From Planctomycetota bacterium (GTDB lineage: Bacteria; Planctomycetota; Planctomycetia; Pirellulales; Lacipirellulaceae), in NCBI GenBank assembly GCA_029259945.1, contig JAJDEF010000008.1, positions 178,129 through 242,128 of the forward strand: a DNA stretch of 64,000 nucleotides, in the 5' to 3' direction. The position numbers and the translations under genes are program-made. Shown piece by piece: positions 1-9,437 of this stretch. Numbering within the stretch: the stretch's first letter is position 1; each line of letters opens with the position of its first letter. A model generated the notes under the pieces. It saw only the letters and a list, made by a program, of their open reading frames with translations, was not told where the DNA came from and ran no database searches.

Positions 1-46
1 ACAAGTCATAGATCAAAACCAGATAAACAAGTATAGGAGAATTTTC

Positions 47-1207
47 GTGACACTCAATTATCGCGAACTCAAACGACGCTATGATCTCGATGGTGCCGAT
101 CGAACGGTTGATCATCTTTCCGAGTCATTGCGAGAAGGGCACCTTTGCCCCGAAGATTTTAGTCTACGCGACTTAGCCGAGGCGCTTGTGCCCGATGGTC
201 GCCAATGGGTGAGAATGCTGGATCCAAGATCCAGTGGAAATGTTAGTGTGACAGAAGCTGGCGATGGCGTTGATGTCACGGCATTCTTGAACATTACTGG
301 GCAAGTTATCTATTCCAAGATACTTGATGCCTACGAACAGGAAAATTTCGTCGCCTCGAAACTCGTGCAGCATATCCCCACCCGACTTGATGGCGAAAAG
401 ATACCTGGTATTTCGCGTGTTGCAGACGGCATTGATGAAATCGCGCCTGGGATGCCTTATCCGAACCTTGGCTTTGGCGAGGACTACATCGAAACCCCTT
501 CGACCGCCAAGCGAGGATTTATTGTGCCTGTAACAAAGGAGGCAATTTTCTTCGATCGTACCCATCTGGTTTTAAGTAGGGCAGCTGAAGTTGGCGAAGT
601 ATTGGGTCTCAATAAAGAAAAGCGAATTCTTGATGTTATCATCGGGGCGACCAATAACTACAAAAGCAATGGCGTTAGCTCAAACACCTATTCCACGACG
701 GGATCGTGGGTCAATGAACTCGCGGTCAACGAGTTGGTTGATTGGACCAACGTCGATGCAGCCGAGCAACTTTTTGCCGAAATGACCGACGACCATACGG
801 GCGAACCTGTGTTGGTTCGAGGAACAACGGTACTTGTCATGCCCGCCTATCGGCACGCAGCACACCGTGTTTTTAATGCGGCAGAGATTGCTTATTCGGG
901 AGCAGGCTCACCCACTGCGACGACCGCCTCGAATCCGCTGGGGAATTACCAAGTTGAAGAGAGTCGCTTGGCTTATCGTCGAATCTTGTCTTCGGGCGTC
1001 ATTGCTGCTGACGCAAAGAAATGGTGGTTTGTGGGTGATTTCCGCAAGGCATTTGCTTATATGGAAAATTGGCCAATTACCATCACCCAAGCACCAATTA
1101 ATAGCGAAGCCGATTTCAATAATGACATTGTGCTGCGATTCAAAGCGAGCGAACGCGGCGCGGCAGCGGTCTTGAATCCGCGGTATGTCGTGAAGTCTAC
1201 CGGTTAA
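47..1207 (+). CDS. phage major capsid-like protein
   Basis: 386 residues, GTG start with an AGGAGA ribosome site a few bases upstream. The central part (about residues 95-190) carries a run typical of phage head proteins as I recall them: a TRLDGEKIPGISR stretch, a PYPN...EDYIETP segment and the KRGFIVPVTKEAIFFDR motif. The second half holds a conserved-looking VDWTNVDAAEQLFAEM motif. No signal peptide or membrane segment. It would form the shell of the virion, consistent with the small structural genes that follow on the same strand. The family call is from motif memory (Mu gpT / HK97-type heads), so it is probable rather than certain. Confidence 0.6.
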   Translation: MTLNYRELKRRYDLDGADRTVDHLSESLREGHLCPEDFSLRDLAEALVPDGRQWVRMLDPRSSGNVSVTEAGDGVDVTAFLNITGQVIYSKILDAYEQENFVASKLVQHIPTRLDGEKIPGISRVADGIDEIAPGMPYPNLGFGEDYIETPSTAKRGFIVPVTKEAIFFDRTHLVLSRAAEVGEVLGLNKEKRILDVIIGATNNYKSNGVSSNTYSTTGSWVNELAVNELVDWTNVDAAEQLFAEMTDDHTGEPVLVRGTTVLVMPAYRHAAHRVFNAAEIAYSGAGSPTATTASNPLGNYQVEESRLAYRRILSSGVIAADAKKWWFVGDFRKAFAYMENWPITITQAPINSEADFNNDIVLRFKASERGAAAVLNPRYVVKSTG

Positions 1208-1307
1208 ACGCGCAGTTAGGTCGAGGAGCCGGCACAAGCGATCTTGTGCCGTGCTCCCCACACCTTTCGTCTTCTCCAAAGATAATCTGGATAGGAGAAC
1301 ATAATTC

Positions 1308-1793
1308 ATGGCATCAGGCGATTCATTGCTTTTGTTTGATCCACTTTCCAATCGACCACCGGTAGCAAATTATGCGTCTGTGGATTTGCGGAATGGATTC
1401 GTCGTGTTGGATTTTGACGATGCGACCAACGAAACAGCCCAATTCCTTGCCGTCTTACCCAGCCACTATGGCGGAGGACAGTTATTGGCAGTTGTGACTT
1501 GGACAACCACTACGGCTATTACCGACAATGCAAAACTTCGGGTTGAAGTCACTCGCCTTGGCGGAGGTGCCAGCCTTGCTGTGCTACCAGCAGTCGATGG
1601 GAGCGTTGATATGACGGTAACCGCACCGGTTACTAGTGGGCAATTAGTTCTATCCCAGTCATCCGCAATACTCGCAGGTAATGCCGTTGCCGGTGACCAA
1701 CTGTTGGTGGGGCTCACAAGACTTGCAGCCGACGTAGCTGATGTGCTGGTGGGCGATATCGAATTCGTCTCGATAGAAATTCGCGAGGTCTGA
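1308..1793 (+). CDS. hypothetical phage structural protein
   Basis: 161 residues, ATG start preceded by GGATAGGAGAAC. No recognised domain. The composition is rich in Val, Ala, Thr and Leu with few charged residues and a predicted all-beta feel (repeated short strands such as QLLAVVTWTTTTAI), which suits a virion accessory or decoration protein. It follows the capsid-like gene after a 100-bp gap and is followed 2 bp later by the LamG-type gene, so it is very probably part of one late operon. Function is inferred from position only. Confidence 0.6.
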   Translation: MASGDSLLLFDPLSNRPPVANYASVDLRNGFVVLDFDDATNETAQFLAVLPSHYGGGQLLAVVTWTTTTAITDNAKLRVEVTRLGGGASLAVLPAVDGSVDMTVTAPVTSGQLVLSQSSAILAGNAVAGDQLLVGLTRLAADVADVLVGDIEFVSIEIREV

Positions 1794-1795
1794 GA

Positions 1796-2569
1796 ATGGC
1801 ATTTTCTGTCAACGCCACCAATCTGGTTTTTAGCACAATAGCGCCAATCGCTGGCTATCCGTTTTCGTTAATGGGTTGGTTTCGTGTGCCCGACGTGAAT
1901 ATGCAATTACCTCTAATGGGGATATGGGATGTTTCTGGCGTAGCGCAAAGCAACGTATTGTTTGCAGGCGATACGACCAAGGTTGCGATGGCAAAGGTAA
2001 AGAACGGCATCTTGGAAGCTGTCACAGAGTCGAGTTTGATGACTCCAGAAACGTGGCATCATTTAGTGGCCGTCTATGCGTCGGATACGCTGAGGGTAAT
2101 TTATCTAGACGGCGTCAATGTGGAAGTGAACACCGACAATGTTCCAATAACACCGCTGAATTTGGCCTATTTCGGCAACTATGCAGACGGCGTGTTTGTT
2201 GACATCGCTGAGGTTTCGATTGTCGAGGCAGAGGTGAGCGCAGAGCAGGCAGCGGAATTAGCAAGTAGGCAACCAATGTTGTCAACACCGCTCGCAAAAC
2301 ATGCTGTAGCCTATCAAGACTGCATTCGCCAGCGGAATCACCCTGGCCTGGGGCCTGCCTTCTCCTTTGCAGGAGCATCAATAATCGTTGATCACCCCAG
2401 CATTCTCCTTCCGACTAGAGGTGTCTCGGCGGTCATGCCAGTGAGATTTAGAGGGCCATGGCAAACAGACCAAACAGAGTTACAGGCATCGTCGACTGAC
2501 ATCGGTCAGCTTGCTATGGCTGGTGTTGTGTCCCAAAACTCAATTCTTTCCGGAGAGGTAACTAGCTGA
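1796..2569 (+). CDS. LamG/concanavalin A-like lectin-fold protein
   Basis: 257 residues. Residues about 10-160 have the pattern of a LamG/laminin-G-like jelly-roll domain: an FSLMGWFRVPD strand, the TPETWHHLVAVY motif (compare the family 'W.HvA.vyd'), then LRVIYLDGVNVE and LAYFGNYADG. Such domains bind glycans or act as virion surface modules in phage. The C-terminal 90 residues are unassigned. The stop codon overlaps the next start by one base (TGATG), which points to translational coupling. No signal peptide, consistent with a virion rather than an exported protein. Confidence 0.65.
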   Translation: MAFSVNATNLVFSTIAPIAGYPFSLMGWFRVPDVNMQLPLMGIWDVSGVAQSNVLFAGDTTKVAMAKVKNGILEAVTESSLMTPETWHHLVAVYASDTLRVIYLDGVNVEVNTDNVPITPLNLAYFGNYADGVFVDIAEVSIVEAEVSAEQAAELASRQPMLSTPLAKHAVAYQDCIRQRNHPGLGPAFSFAGASIIVDHPSILLPTRGVSAVMPVRFRGPWQTDQTELQASSTDIGQLAMAGVVSQNSILSGEVTS

Positions 2570-2967
2570 TGGCGGTTGCAAAAGATATTCACGCGACGGT
2601 GTTTCGTAATGCTACGGCGACATTCATGGCACGGGTAGAGAATGCTACTGGCCAGGCGATTAACCAAGTGTCAATTGCCTCAATTCGTTACACAGTCTAC
2701 GAACTTGATTTTAGCGATCCCAGCATACTGCTACCCATCACGGGTCACGATCAGGCGTTGCTTTTGAAGACGGATGTCGTATTCGACACTTTGCAGCTGG
2801 ATGCTGTCTGGACGGTCGACGCTATAGGATACAACTTCAGGCACGAGCTAGATGTTTCGCTCAACGAGGCGTTTCCAAAAGCAGGCGGAGTCTATCAGGT
2901 CCGCTACGAGTTGACACCTGTTCTAGGGCAGAAGATTGTATTTCGATTTCATATGAGGTGCATTTAA
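2569..2967 (+). CDS. hypothetical phage protein
   Basis: 132 residues, start overlapping the previous stop by one base. Beta-rich protein with no motif I recognise: an ATFMARVENATGQ segment near the N-terminus, and a C-terminal half reading VYQVRYELTPVLGQKIVFRF. The strand pattern resembles an immunoglobulin-like fold, but this is only an impression. Its tight coupling to the LamG gene and to the following small genes argues for a role in virion assembly. Confidence 0.5.
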   Translation: MAVAKDIHATVFRNATATFMARVENATGQAINQVSIASIRYTVYELDFSDPSILLPITGHDQALLLKTDVVFDTLQLDAVWTVDAIGYNFRHELDVSLNEAFPKAGGVYQVRYELTPVLGQKIVFRFHMRCI

Positions 2968-2969
2968 CG

Positions 2970-3188
2970 ATGGCTACTGAAACAGAGCAAATCGCGTCGA
3001 TTCGTAGTTTAACCTTGGCGCAGTTAGAGCAATTGCGAGCTAGCCCTAAGCCAACCTATTCCATCGATGGGCAGCAAGTCTCTTGGACCGCCTATATCGA
3101 GTCATTGCAACGGACGGTGGATTGGTGCGATTCAAAACTAGCAGACTACGAACCGTTTGAAGTTCAATCTCAAGGGATGACGGGATGA
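2970..3188 (+). CDS. small phage protein
   Basis: 72 residues from the ATG chosen here, two bases after the upstream TAA. An in-frame GTG 12 bp upstream lies inside the preceding gene; the ATG is preferred because GAGGTG sits at a suitable distance before it. Mostly helical and charged, with TLAQLEQLRASPKPTYSIDG near the N-terminus. The stop overlaps the next start (ATGA). The size and position fit a small head-tail connector or assembly factor, but no family is recognised. Confidence 0.5.
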   Translation: MATETEQIASIRSLTLAQLEQLRASPKPTYSIDGQQVSWTAYIESLQRTVDWCDSKLADYEPFEVQSQGMTG

Positions 3189-3832
3189 TTATCGATCACA
3201 ATGCGGCTACCGATTTCTCAGACATCATAGATGGAACTGAAAGTCTGGTTTTACGCCGGCAAAATAACTTGCAAAGTGTGTCGATCATCGCTGCTCGGCG
3301 TCAAAGTGTGGTGACGCAAGAGGCGGTGCCAAGTGGTGGTGCAGCCCAGCAAGCTGATGCGGTATGGCATTTTCCGCTGCCTGTTGGAGAATTGGCTCCC
3401 AAATTAGGCGATGCTTTGGTAGATGGACAAGGTGGTCGATGGACAATTCTTGAAATTCGAGAGTTGCCATCACTGGGGCGTTGGAAATGTGAGACACGCG
3501 AGTTGAGCGTTGCTTACGGCTGCGTAGATCGCGTCGATATTGAACGCGCGGTTTGGGGAGATATTGGTTCAGGCCCCGAAATCGTTGCTTGGGTGTATGC
3601 CTTTACGGCACTACCCGTCAAAATCCAGCCAGAGGACATGAAAGTCGTGGCTGGTTCGGTGCCGACTGTGACCAACTCGCGGTTCCACATTATTTTGAGC
3701 GAGTCGATCTTGTTAGAGCCGGATGATCGGTTTCTGGCTGAGGATGGCACCATCTATACGCTAGAATCTTATGAGCAGACTGATCGTATCGATGCATTAC
3801 CGATTGCAAAAGTGTTACGGCAGGATGTTTGA
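3185..3832 (+). CDS. hypothetical phage protein, head-tail joining-like
   Basis: 215 residues, start overlapping the previous stop by four bases. Two segments share a pattern of 'hydrophobic-GD-AL-DG-G-W-I' (residues about 73-90, LGDALVDGQGGRWTI) and 'DDRFLAEDGTIYTLES' (about 182-197). This is the kind of small beta-barrel seen in head-tail adaptor proteins, possibly duplicated. This is an inference from pattern only. It ends one base before the convergent repressor-like gene, so this is the last structural gene of the cassette. Confidence 0.45.
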   Translation: MIIDHNAATDFSDIIDGTESLVLRRQNNLQSVSIIAARRQSVVTQEAVPSGGAAQQADAVWHFPLPVGELAPKLGDALVDGQGGRWTILEIRELPSLGRWKCETRELSVAYGCVDRVDIERAVWGDIGSGPEIVAWVYAFTALPVKIQPEDMKVVAGSVPTVTNSRFHIILSESILLEPDDRFLAEDGTIYTLESYEQTDRIDALPIAKVLRQDV

Positions 3833-3833
3833 T

Positions 3834-4379
3834 TTACTCAATGGAAGTCACTTCTCGAAACAACATCGCGGTGAATTCGCGCATGAGATTTGCCTTGTCA
3901 CTCTCTAGAATGACCGCAACTTGGTACATTAATTCCTGGCGAGTGTTCATCTCTTTGGCTGATGCGAGTGTGCCTTCTTTCGTGAGCTCGCCCCCAACGG
4001 CCATGCGGCTGTATAACTCATCAAAATCGGTCTGTGTCCAACTCGCAAATAGGTCCGGATGCTCACCAATCACATCGGCGACGATCGGGTTGGTGGCACG
4101 ATCGAACAGTGCTTGCCCTGCTTGATAGGGGTCTTTGAATAATTCGTCGGTCGAGACGCCGAACCCCTCAGCCAGTTTATGCAGCGTACGGGCATGTGGA
4201 CGCGAGACACCCTCTACGATGTTTCTTATAGTCCGATGGTCAAGGCCCGTCGCTTCGACGACTTCGAGCAAAGTCATGTCTAAGCGAGCCATCAAGCGCC
4301 GAACGTTGGCGCCGTGGAGTGTGCGGAGGCCGGTCGGTAGGGTTGAAGACGGTGTCCTAGGCACGATGTGAACTACCAA
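3834..4379 (-). CDS. HTH (XRE-type) repressor-like regulator
   Basis: 181 residues. Residues about 24-80 form a Cro/CI-type helix-turn-helix: an ANVRRLMARLDMTLLEVVEA helix pair, the recognition region GLDHRTIRNIVEG, then a KLAEGFGVSTDELF tail typical of XRE proteins. The remaining 100 residues are helical with no protease or metal motif. The apparent start is TTG at 4379 with a weak ribosome site; a GTG five codons in is an alternative. It converges on the structural genes and has a 14-bp perfect palindrome about 33 bp upstream that could be its operator. It would control either the prophage or the flanking monooxygenase. Confidence 0.75.
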   Translation of the reverse strand: MVVHIVPRTPSSTLPTGLRTLHGANVRRLMARLDMTLLEVVEATGLDHRTIRNIVEGVSRPHARTLHKLAEGFGVSTDELFKDPYQAGQALFDRATNPIVADVIGEHPDLFASWTQTDFDELYSRMAVGGELTKEGTLASAKEMNTRQELMYQVAVILESDKANLMREFTAMLFREVTSIE

Positions 4380-4411
4380 GAATTGTGAAGGATTCCCCCA
4401 TGCGGGTCACA

Positions 4412-4425
4412 TATACACGTGTATA
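4412..4425. promoter_or_regulatory. 14-bp palindromic operator candidate
   Basis: TATACACGTGTATA is a perfect 14-bp palindrome in the divergent gap between the HTH regulator (minus) and the flavin monooxygenase (plus). A site of this size and symmetry suits a dimeric HTH repressor. Binding by the neighbouring regulator is inference. Confidence 0.5.
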
Positions 4426-4505
4426 GTATATGGTCGGATAGGTCAAGGGCATTGATCGTATCAGGCGGTGTGCATGGGGGGGGTTATGAGTCATAATGGC
4501 AGGCT

Positions 4506-5837
4506 ATGCCTTACTGTACGTCCACAGATGCTGAAACAGATACTGCAGAGCGATTCTGCATTTTAGGGGCCGGTACGTCTGGATTGGCCGTGGCCAAGAA
4601 CTTCAAACAGGGCGGACTTCCGTTTGATTGTCTAGAGCGAGAGGACAATATTGGCGGTAATTGGTACTTCGGGAAATCTGCAAGCAGCGTCTATGCTTCG
4701 ACGCATTTGATTTCGTCGAAACAGCTCACGGAATACACCGATTTCCCGATGCCGGAGGAATACCCCGAGTTCCCTAATCACCGGCAAGTCTGGGAATACT
4801 TGTGTCGTTACGCCCAGCGTTTTGGACTTTACGAACATATCAGGTTCAATACGACCGTCACGCGAGTTGAACCCTGTGTTAAGGGTTGGCGAATCTCACT
4901 AGCTGACGGAACGGCGAGTATTTATCGCGGTGTGGTCATTGCTAATGGCCATAATTGGGATCCTCGTATGCCGAGTTATCCGGGCAAGTTTACGGGCGAA
5001 ATTTTACATTCGGCCGACTATAAAATCCCAGACGTACTCCGAGGTAAGCGAGTGCTGGTCGTAGGGGGAGGCAATTCGGGTTGCGATCTGGCAGTGGAAG
5101 CTTCGCTTCATGCAGACAAGGCGTTTCATAGTATGCGTCGTGGATACCATGTGTTGCCAAAGTTTTACAAAGGCAAACCCATCGATCAGTGTGGCGAGTT
5201 TGTCCTTTCTCTTCGCATGCCCTTGTGGGTACGTCGTTTGGCGGCAGCGATGGTGATCCGTCGGGTTTTAGGGCCTGCTGAGCTTGCTGGCTTGCTACGT
5301 CCTGACCACCGATTGTTTGAGTGCCATCCGATCATCAATTCGCGGCTTTATCATCAAGCGGCACATGGCGATCTCGCCATTCGACCTGATATTGCAGAAC
5401 TCAAGGGTGATTGCGTAAGGTTTGTCGATGGCACCGAGGAGTCGATAGATCTGATTCTTTATGCGACAGGATTTCACCTAAGTTTTCCGTTCATCGATCA
5501 AGAACATTTGAACTGGTTCGAGGGCCGGCCGCAGTTGTTTATGAACGTATTCCATCCCGATCGGGACGATTTATTCATTGCCGGGCTAATCCAGCCAGAT
5601 AGCGGACAGTGGGGGTTAGTGGACTACCAAGCTCAATTAATCACTTGCTATCTACAGTCGCTCGAAAAGAGCCCCACAGCAGCAAAATGGTTCGGTAAGC
5701 TCAAAGCCTCAAACGCCACGAATTTGAATCAAGGGATTCGCTACATGGATACCCCGAGACATCGTCTAGAAGTCGAGCATTTTTTCTATCGGAGGAAGCT
5801 CAAGAAAATGATCCAAAAAATGGCTAAGAACCTGTAG
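4506..5837 (+). CDS. flavin-containing monooxygenase
   Basis: 443 residues, the normal size for a class B flavoprotein monooxygenase. Uses FAD and NADPH to oxygenate a soft nucleophile (N or S) of a small molecule; the substrate cannot be read from the sequence. Seen directly: an N-terminal FAD-binding GAGTSG (residues 21-26), the GGNWYFG motif, the FMO signature in the form F-x-G-x3-H-x3-Y (KFTGEILHSADY, about 160-171), and a second NADPH-binding VVGGGNSGCD. The C-terminus is basic and soluble. It is monocistronic, transcribed away from the phage repressor-like gene, with the palindrome upstream. Cargo gene of the prophage or first chromosomal gene beyond it: not decidable here. Confidence 0.88.
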   Translation: MPYCTSTDAETDTAERFCILGAGTSGLAVAKNFKQGGLPFDCLEREDNIGGNWYFGKSASSVYASTHLISSKQLTEYTDFPMPEEYPEFPNHRQVWEYLCRYAQRFGLYEHIRFNTTVTRVEPCVKGWRISLADGTASIYRGVVIANGHNWDPRMPSYPGKFTGEILHSADYKIPDVLRGKRVLVVGGGNSGCDLAVEASLHADKAFHSMRRGYHVLPKFYKGKPIDQCGEFVLSLRMPLWVRRLAAAMVIRRVLGPAELAGLLRPDHRLFECHPIINSRLYHQAAHGDLAIRPDIAELKGDCVRFVDGTEESIDLILYATGFHLSFPFIDQEHLNWFEGRPQLFMNVFHPDRDDLFIAGLIQPDSGQWGLVDYQAQLITCYLQSLEKSPTAAKWFGKLKASNATNLNQGIRYMDTPRHRLEVEHFFYRRKLKKMIQKMAKNL

Positions 5838-5917
5838 CGACGGTCTCAATTTTCAACTGGTTTGAGAACAGTAGTCGTTTCCTCATGTAGTCGCAGGTCA
5901 GAACGATCCACCGTAAG

Positions 5918-7455
<1,538 letters not shown>

Positions 7456-7596
7456 ACGGCTCTCGGTCGGGGAAGGGGACGCTAACGGGTCAGCACAATC
7501 GGCCAAACAGCCTATTCTGACCACCAAGCCGCCAGTTTTCAACGCCAGCTGCAAAACACTTGGTGGGCAGACCACTTATAGAAGCTAGGATTCTTA

Positions 7597-7652
7597 TGGG
7601 AGGCGTCTCTGACGCCGATAATCGCAACCTTCGGCGTCAGAGACGCCTCCCA
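7597..7652. repeat. perfect 22-bp inverted repeat (hairpin element)
   Basis: Two perfectly complementary 22-base arms (7597-7618 and 7631-7652; left arm begins TGGGAGGCGTCTCTGACG) flank a 12-base loop in the gap between the AroE-like gene and the membrane protein gene. No T-run follows on either side, so it is not a typical terminator. It looks like a dispersed palindromic unit (REP/MITE-like). Confidence 0.8.
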
Positions 7653-7690
7653 CAGCAAATGGAGTCCATTCTCGACCACCAAAACGTCCC

Positions 7691-8488
7691 ATGTTCATTA
7701 CCCAACCCCTAACTTGGCTATTTATCACAGCGACCATCATGGTCGATCTGACGCTGATGGTCGTTCGAATTGATACGGAGAAATATTGGGCAGTTGTTTT
7801 AGCGTATGGGTTCGGGCAAGTTGCTGCGCTGGCGATTTGGGCTGTTCGTGGTCGTATTCATCGTTTGCTGCGAGTAAGCTGCTTCGTTCTTGCTACGGGG
7901 CTGTTGGCTCACTTCATAGACCCTCGTACGTACGACTGGCCGAGAGCAGTCTTCATCTATGCCATGTCCATCTTTATTGTTGCCTTACTTATTGAAGTGG
8001 TGCGTAACATACCTAGTGCCAAAGCTGGTGACATCGATCAGAGAAAACGGTGGCAATTTCCTGTCATCGAGTTTTTTGGCTGGACGATCATCATAGCCGT
8101 GGTGAGTCTTGGTTGCCGCGAGATGGAGTTCAGAGAGGCTTTTGATGGCCCAATATGGCTAGGACTTGTTGCTTTAATCGCGGTACCTATTTTGTTGGTG
8201 TTGTTTACCCGAAAAGATCTGCGCGATCTGCGGGTAATCACAATTCTGATAATCGTCGGCGCCGCAATCACTGCTGAATGGTATATCACCTTTTTCATTG
8301 TCGCCACGCAAGCAGCCTACCTAGTCGCTTGGATGACCGTACTCACGTTCGACAACATTTTATCCGAAGTCAACAAGGTGCAGGAAAAACGGCAAGACGA
8401 AACCGATGCAACCAATCCCCCCAAACTCTACGACCCCCATCCAAAAGATAAATCAGGATATCAGTCTGTACCCGACGACATTGCCTAA
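7691..8488 (+). CDS. integral membrane protein, unknown function
   Basis: 265 residues with about seven hydrophobic segments: near residues 6-25, 33-50, 58-75, 87-104, 128-145, 157-173 and 183-220. A hydrophilic, lysine- and aspartate-rich tail covers the last 45 residues and is probably cytoplasmic. No transport or catalytic motif recognised. An acidic residue (the E of EWYITFF, near 199) lies within the last hydrophobic stretch. The end overlaps the convergent PEP-CTERM gene by four bases. Start ATG at 7691 follows the hairpin element closely. Confidence 0.7.
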   Translation: MFITQPLTWLFITATIMVDLTLMVVRIDTEKYWAVVLAYGFGQVAALAIWAVRGRIHRLLRVSCFVLATGLLAHFIDPRTYDWPRAVFIYAMSIFIVALLIEVVRNIPSAKAGDIDQRKRWQFPVIEFFGWTIIIAVVSLGCREMEFREAFDGPIWLGLVALIAVPILLVLFTRKDLRDLRVITILIIVGAAITAEWYITFFIVATQAAYLVAWMTVLTFDNILSEVNKVQEKRQDETDATNPPKLYDPHPKDKSGYQSVPDDIA

Positions 8489-9375
8489 CCTCTGCGGTAA
8501 AAAAGATTAGGCCGTAAACCACCAACGGCCACCAATGCCATCGCGAGTAGGGATGCCGAAGTCGGCTCTGGAACTAGCCCCCCCAAGGCGCTGGATGCGA
8601 TAGTCACCGCGTCGAGTTCAAAATTCAGCGAGGTGCCAACATTGTTGTCGTCGGCCACACTGAATCGAATCCACGAGATTTCGTTTAACCCCGTGCCAGA
8701 AATGTCGAGCCAAGTTCCGCCGCCCGAGCCCGCCAACACGTCCAGCACATCGGTCGCACTGCCGTTGAAATAGTCGAGCCCCGCAAAGTCGTCGAGGACG
8801 CCGGTGAAGGGTTGGTCGAAATTAGCGGGTACCGCGCCAGGTGTACCAGAAAATGGATTAGTCAGATCGGTGTAACCGCTGGTGGGGATGTCAAATAATT
8901 GCTCTCCCAAGCTTGTCCAAACCAATCCATCTTCGCTCACTTCCACCAATGCCGAATCGGTGCCAAACGTACTCACCGGCGCTGCACTAGCCGTCGCAGC
9001 AGGGTTTGAGAAATCGCCATCCACGTCTGCGATGGTCGCGTTGGTAAAGATGCCCAATTCTGGGCCCGATGCATCCGGCGTCACCAAATTTGACAGCTGC
9101 AAAGTCAGATGTCCCCCCTCGCCAATCGAAACCAATTCGGTGTTAAGAAAAGGCGAATTGAATGGAGACACAACGCCAGGAAAAACGCCTTCGCCCGTAA
9201 GTCGCTCGGGCGAGCCTAGCGCAGTCGCGGGATCAATATACCCACCCGGCGCCGGGGTACTCCCTGCGTTGTAAGAATCAACAAACAATGCCGTGCTAAG
9301 TGCGAAGGCATTTGTGGGGACGGCAACCAAGATAGTTGCGAACGCCATCGCCGCGAATACAAAGTAGTCTCTCAT
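8485..9375 (-). CDS. PEP-CTERM sorted secreted protein (riboswitch operon, gene 3)
   Basis: 296 residues. N-terminal signal peptide (MRDYFVFAAMAFATILVAV...NAFA), a long beta-type extracellular region and a C-terminal PEP-CTERM tail: VPEP at about residue 268, a hydrophobic helix, then the basic end FYRRG. The PEP-CTERM tail is the signal for exosortase/EpsH-type sorting to the cell surface. The mature part has a conserved-looking ALGSPERL motif, an FNSPFLNTELVSIGEGGHL stretch and a VEVSEDGLVWTSLG strand pair. I know of no enzymatic function. It is the last gene of the minus-strand operon headed by the cobalamin riboswitch, 62 bp after the gene before it. Confidence 0.8.
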   Translation of the reverse strand: MRDYFVFAAMAFATILVAVPTNAFALSTALFVDSYNAGSTPAPGGYIDPATALGSPERLTGEGVFPGVVSPFNSPFLNTELVSIGEGGHLTLQLSNLVTPDASGPELGIFTNATIADVDGDFSNPAATASAAPVSTFGTDSALVEVSEDGLVWTSLGEQLFDIPTSGYTDLTNPFSGTPGAVPANFDQPFTGVLDDFAGLDYFNGSATDVLDVLAGSGGGTWLDISGTGLNEISWIRFSVADDNNVGTSLNFELDAVTIASSALGGLVPEPTSASLLAMALVAVGGLRPNLFYRRG

Positions 9376-9437
9376 AAGGTCAGTCCTTTTCCATCAAACT
9401 AAGGAAATCAAAAGGTGCCAAAGGTTACGGTAAAATT

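Larger units (their letters stand above)
1..4440. mobile_element. prophage-like segment (right end)
   Basis: Six tightly packed plus-strand genes (capsid-like protein, LamG protein, small unknown proteins) run into a convergent HTH repressor-like gene, followed by a perfect palindrome. This is the layout of a phage morphogenesis cassette with its regulator. The left end lies outside the window. No integrase, lysis gene, terminase or attachment site is visible here, so the extent and the right border (placed just after the palindrome) are inferred. It could be an intact prophage cut by the window edge or a decayed remnant. Confidence 0.55.
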
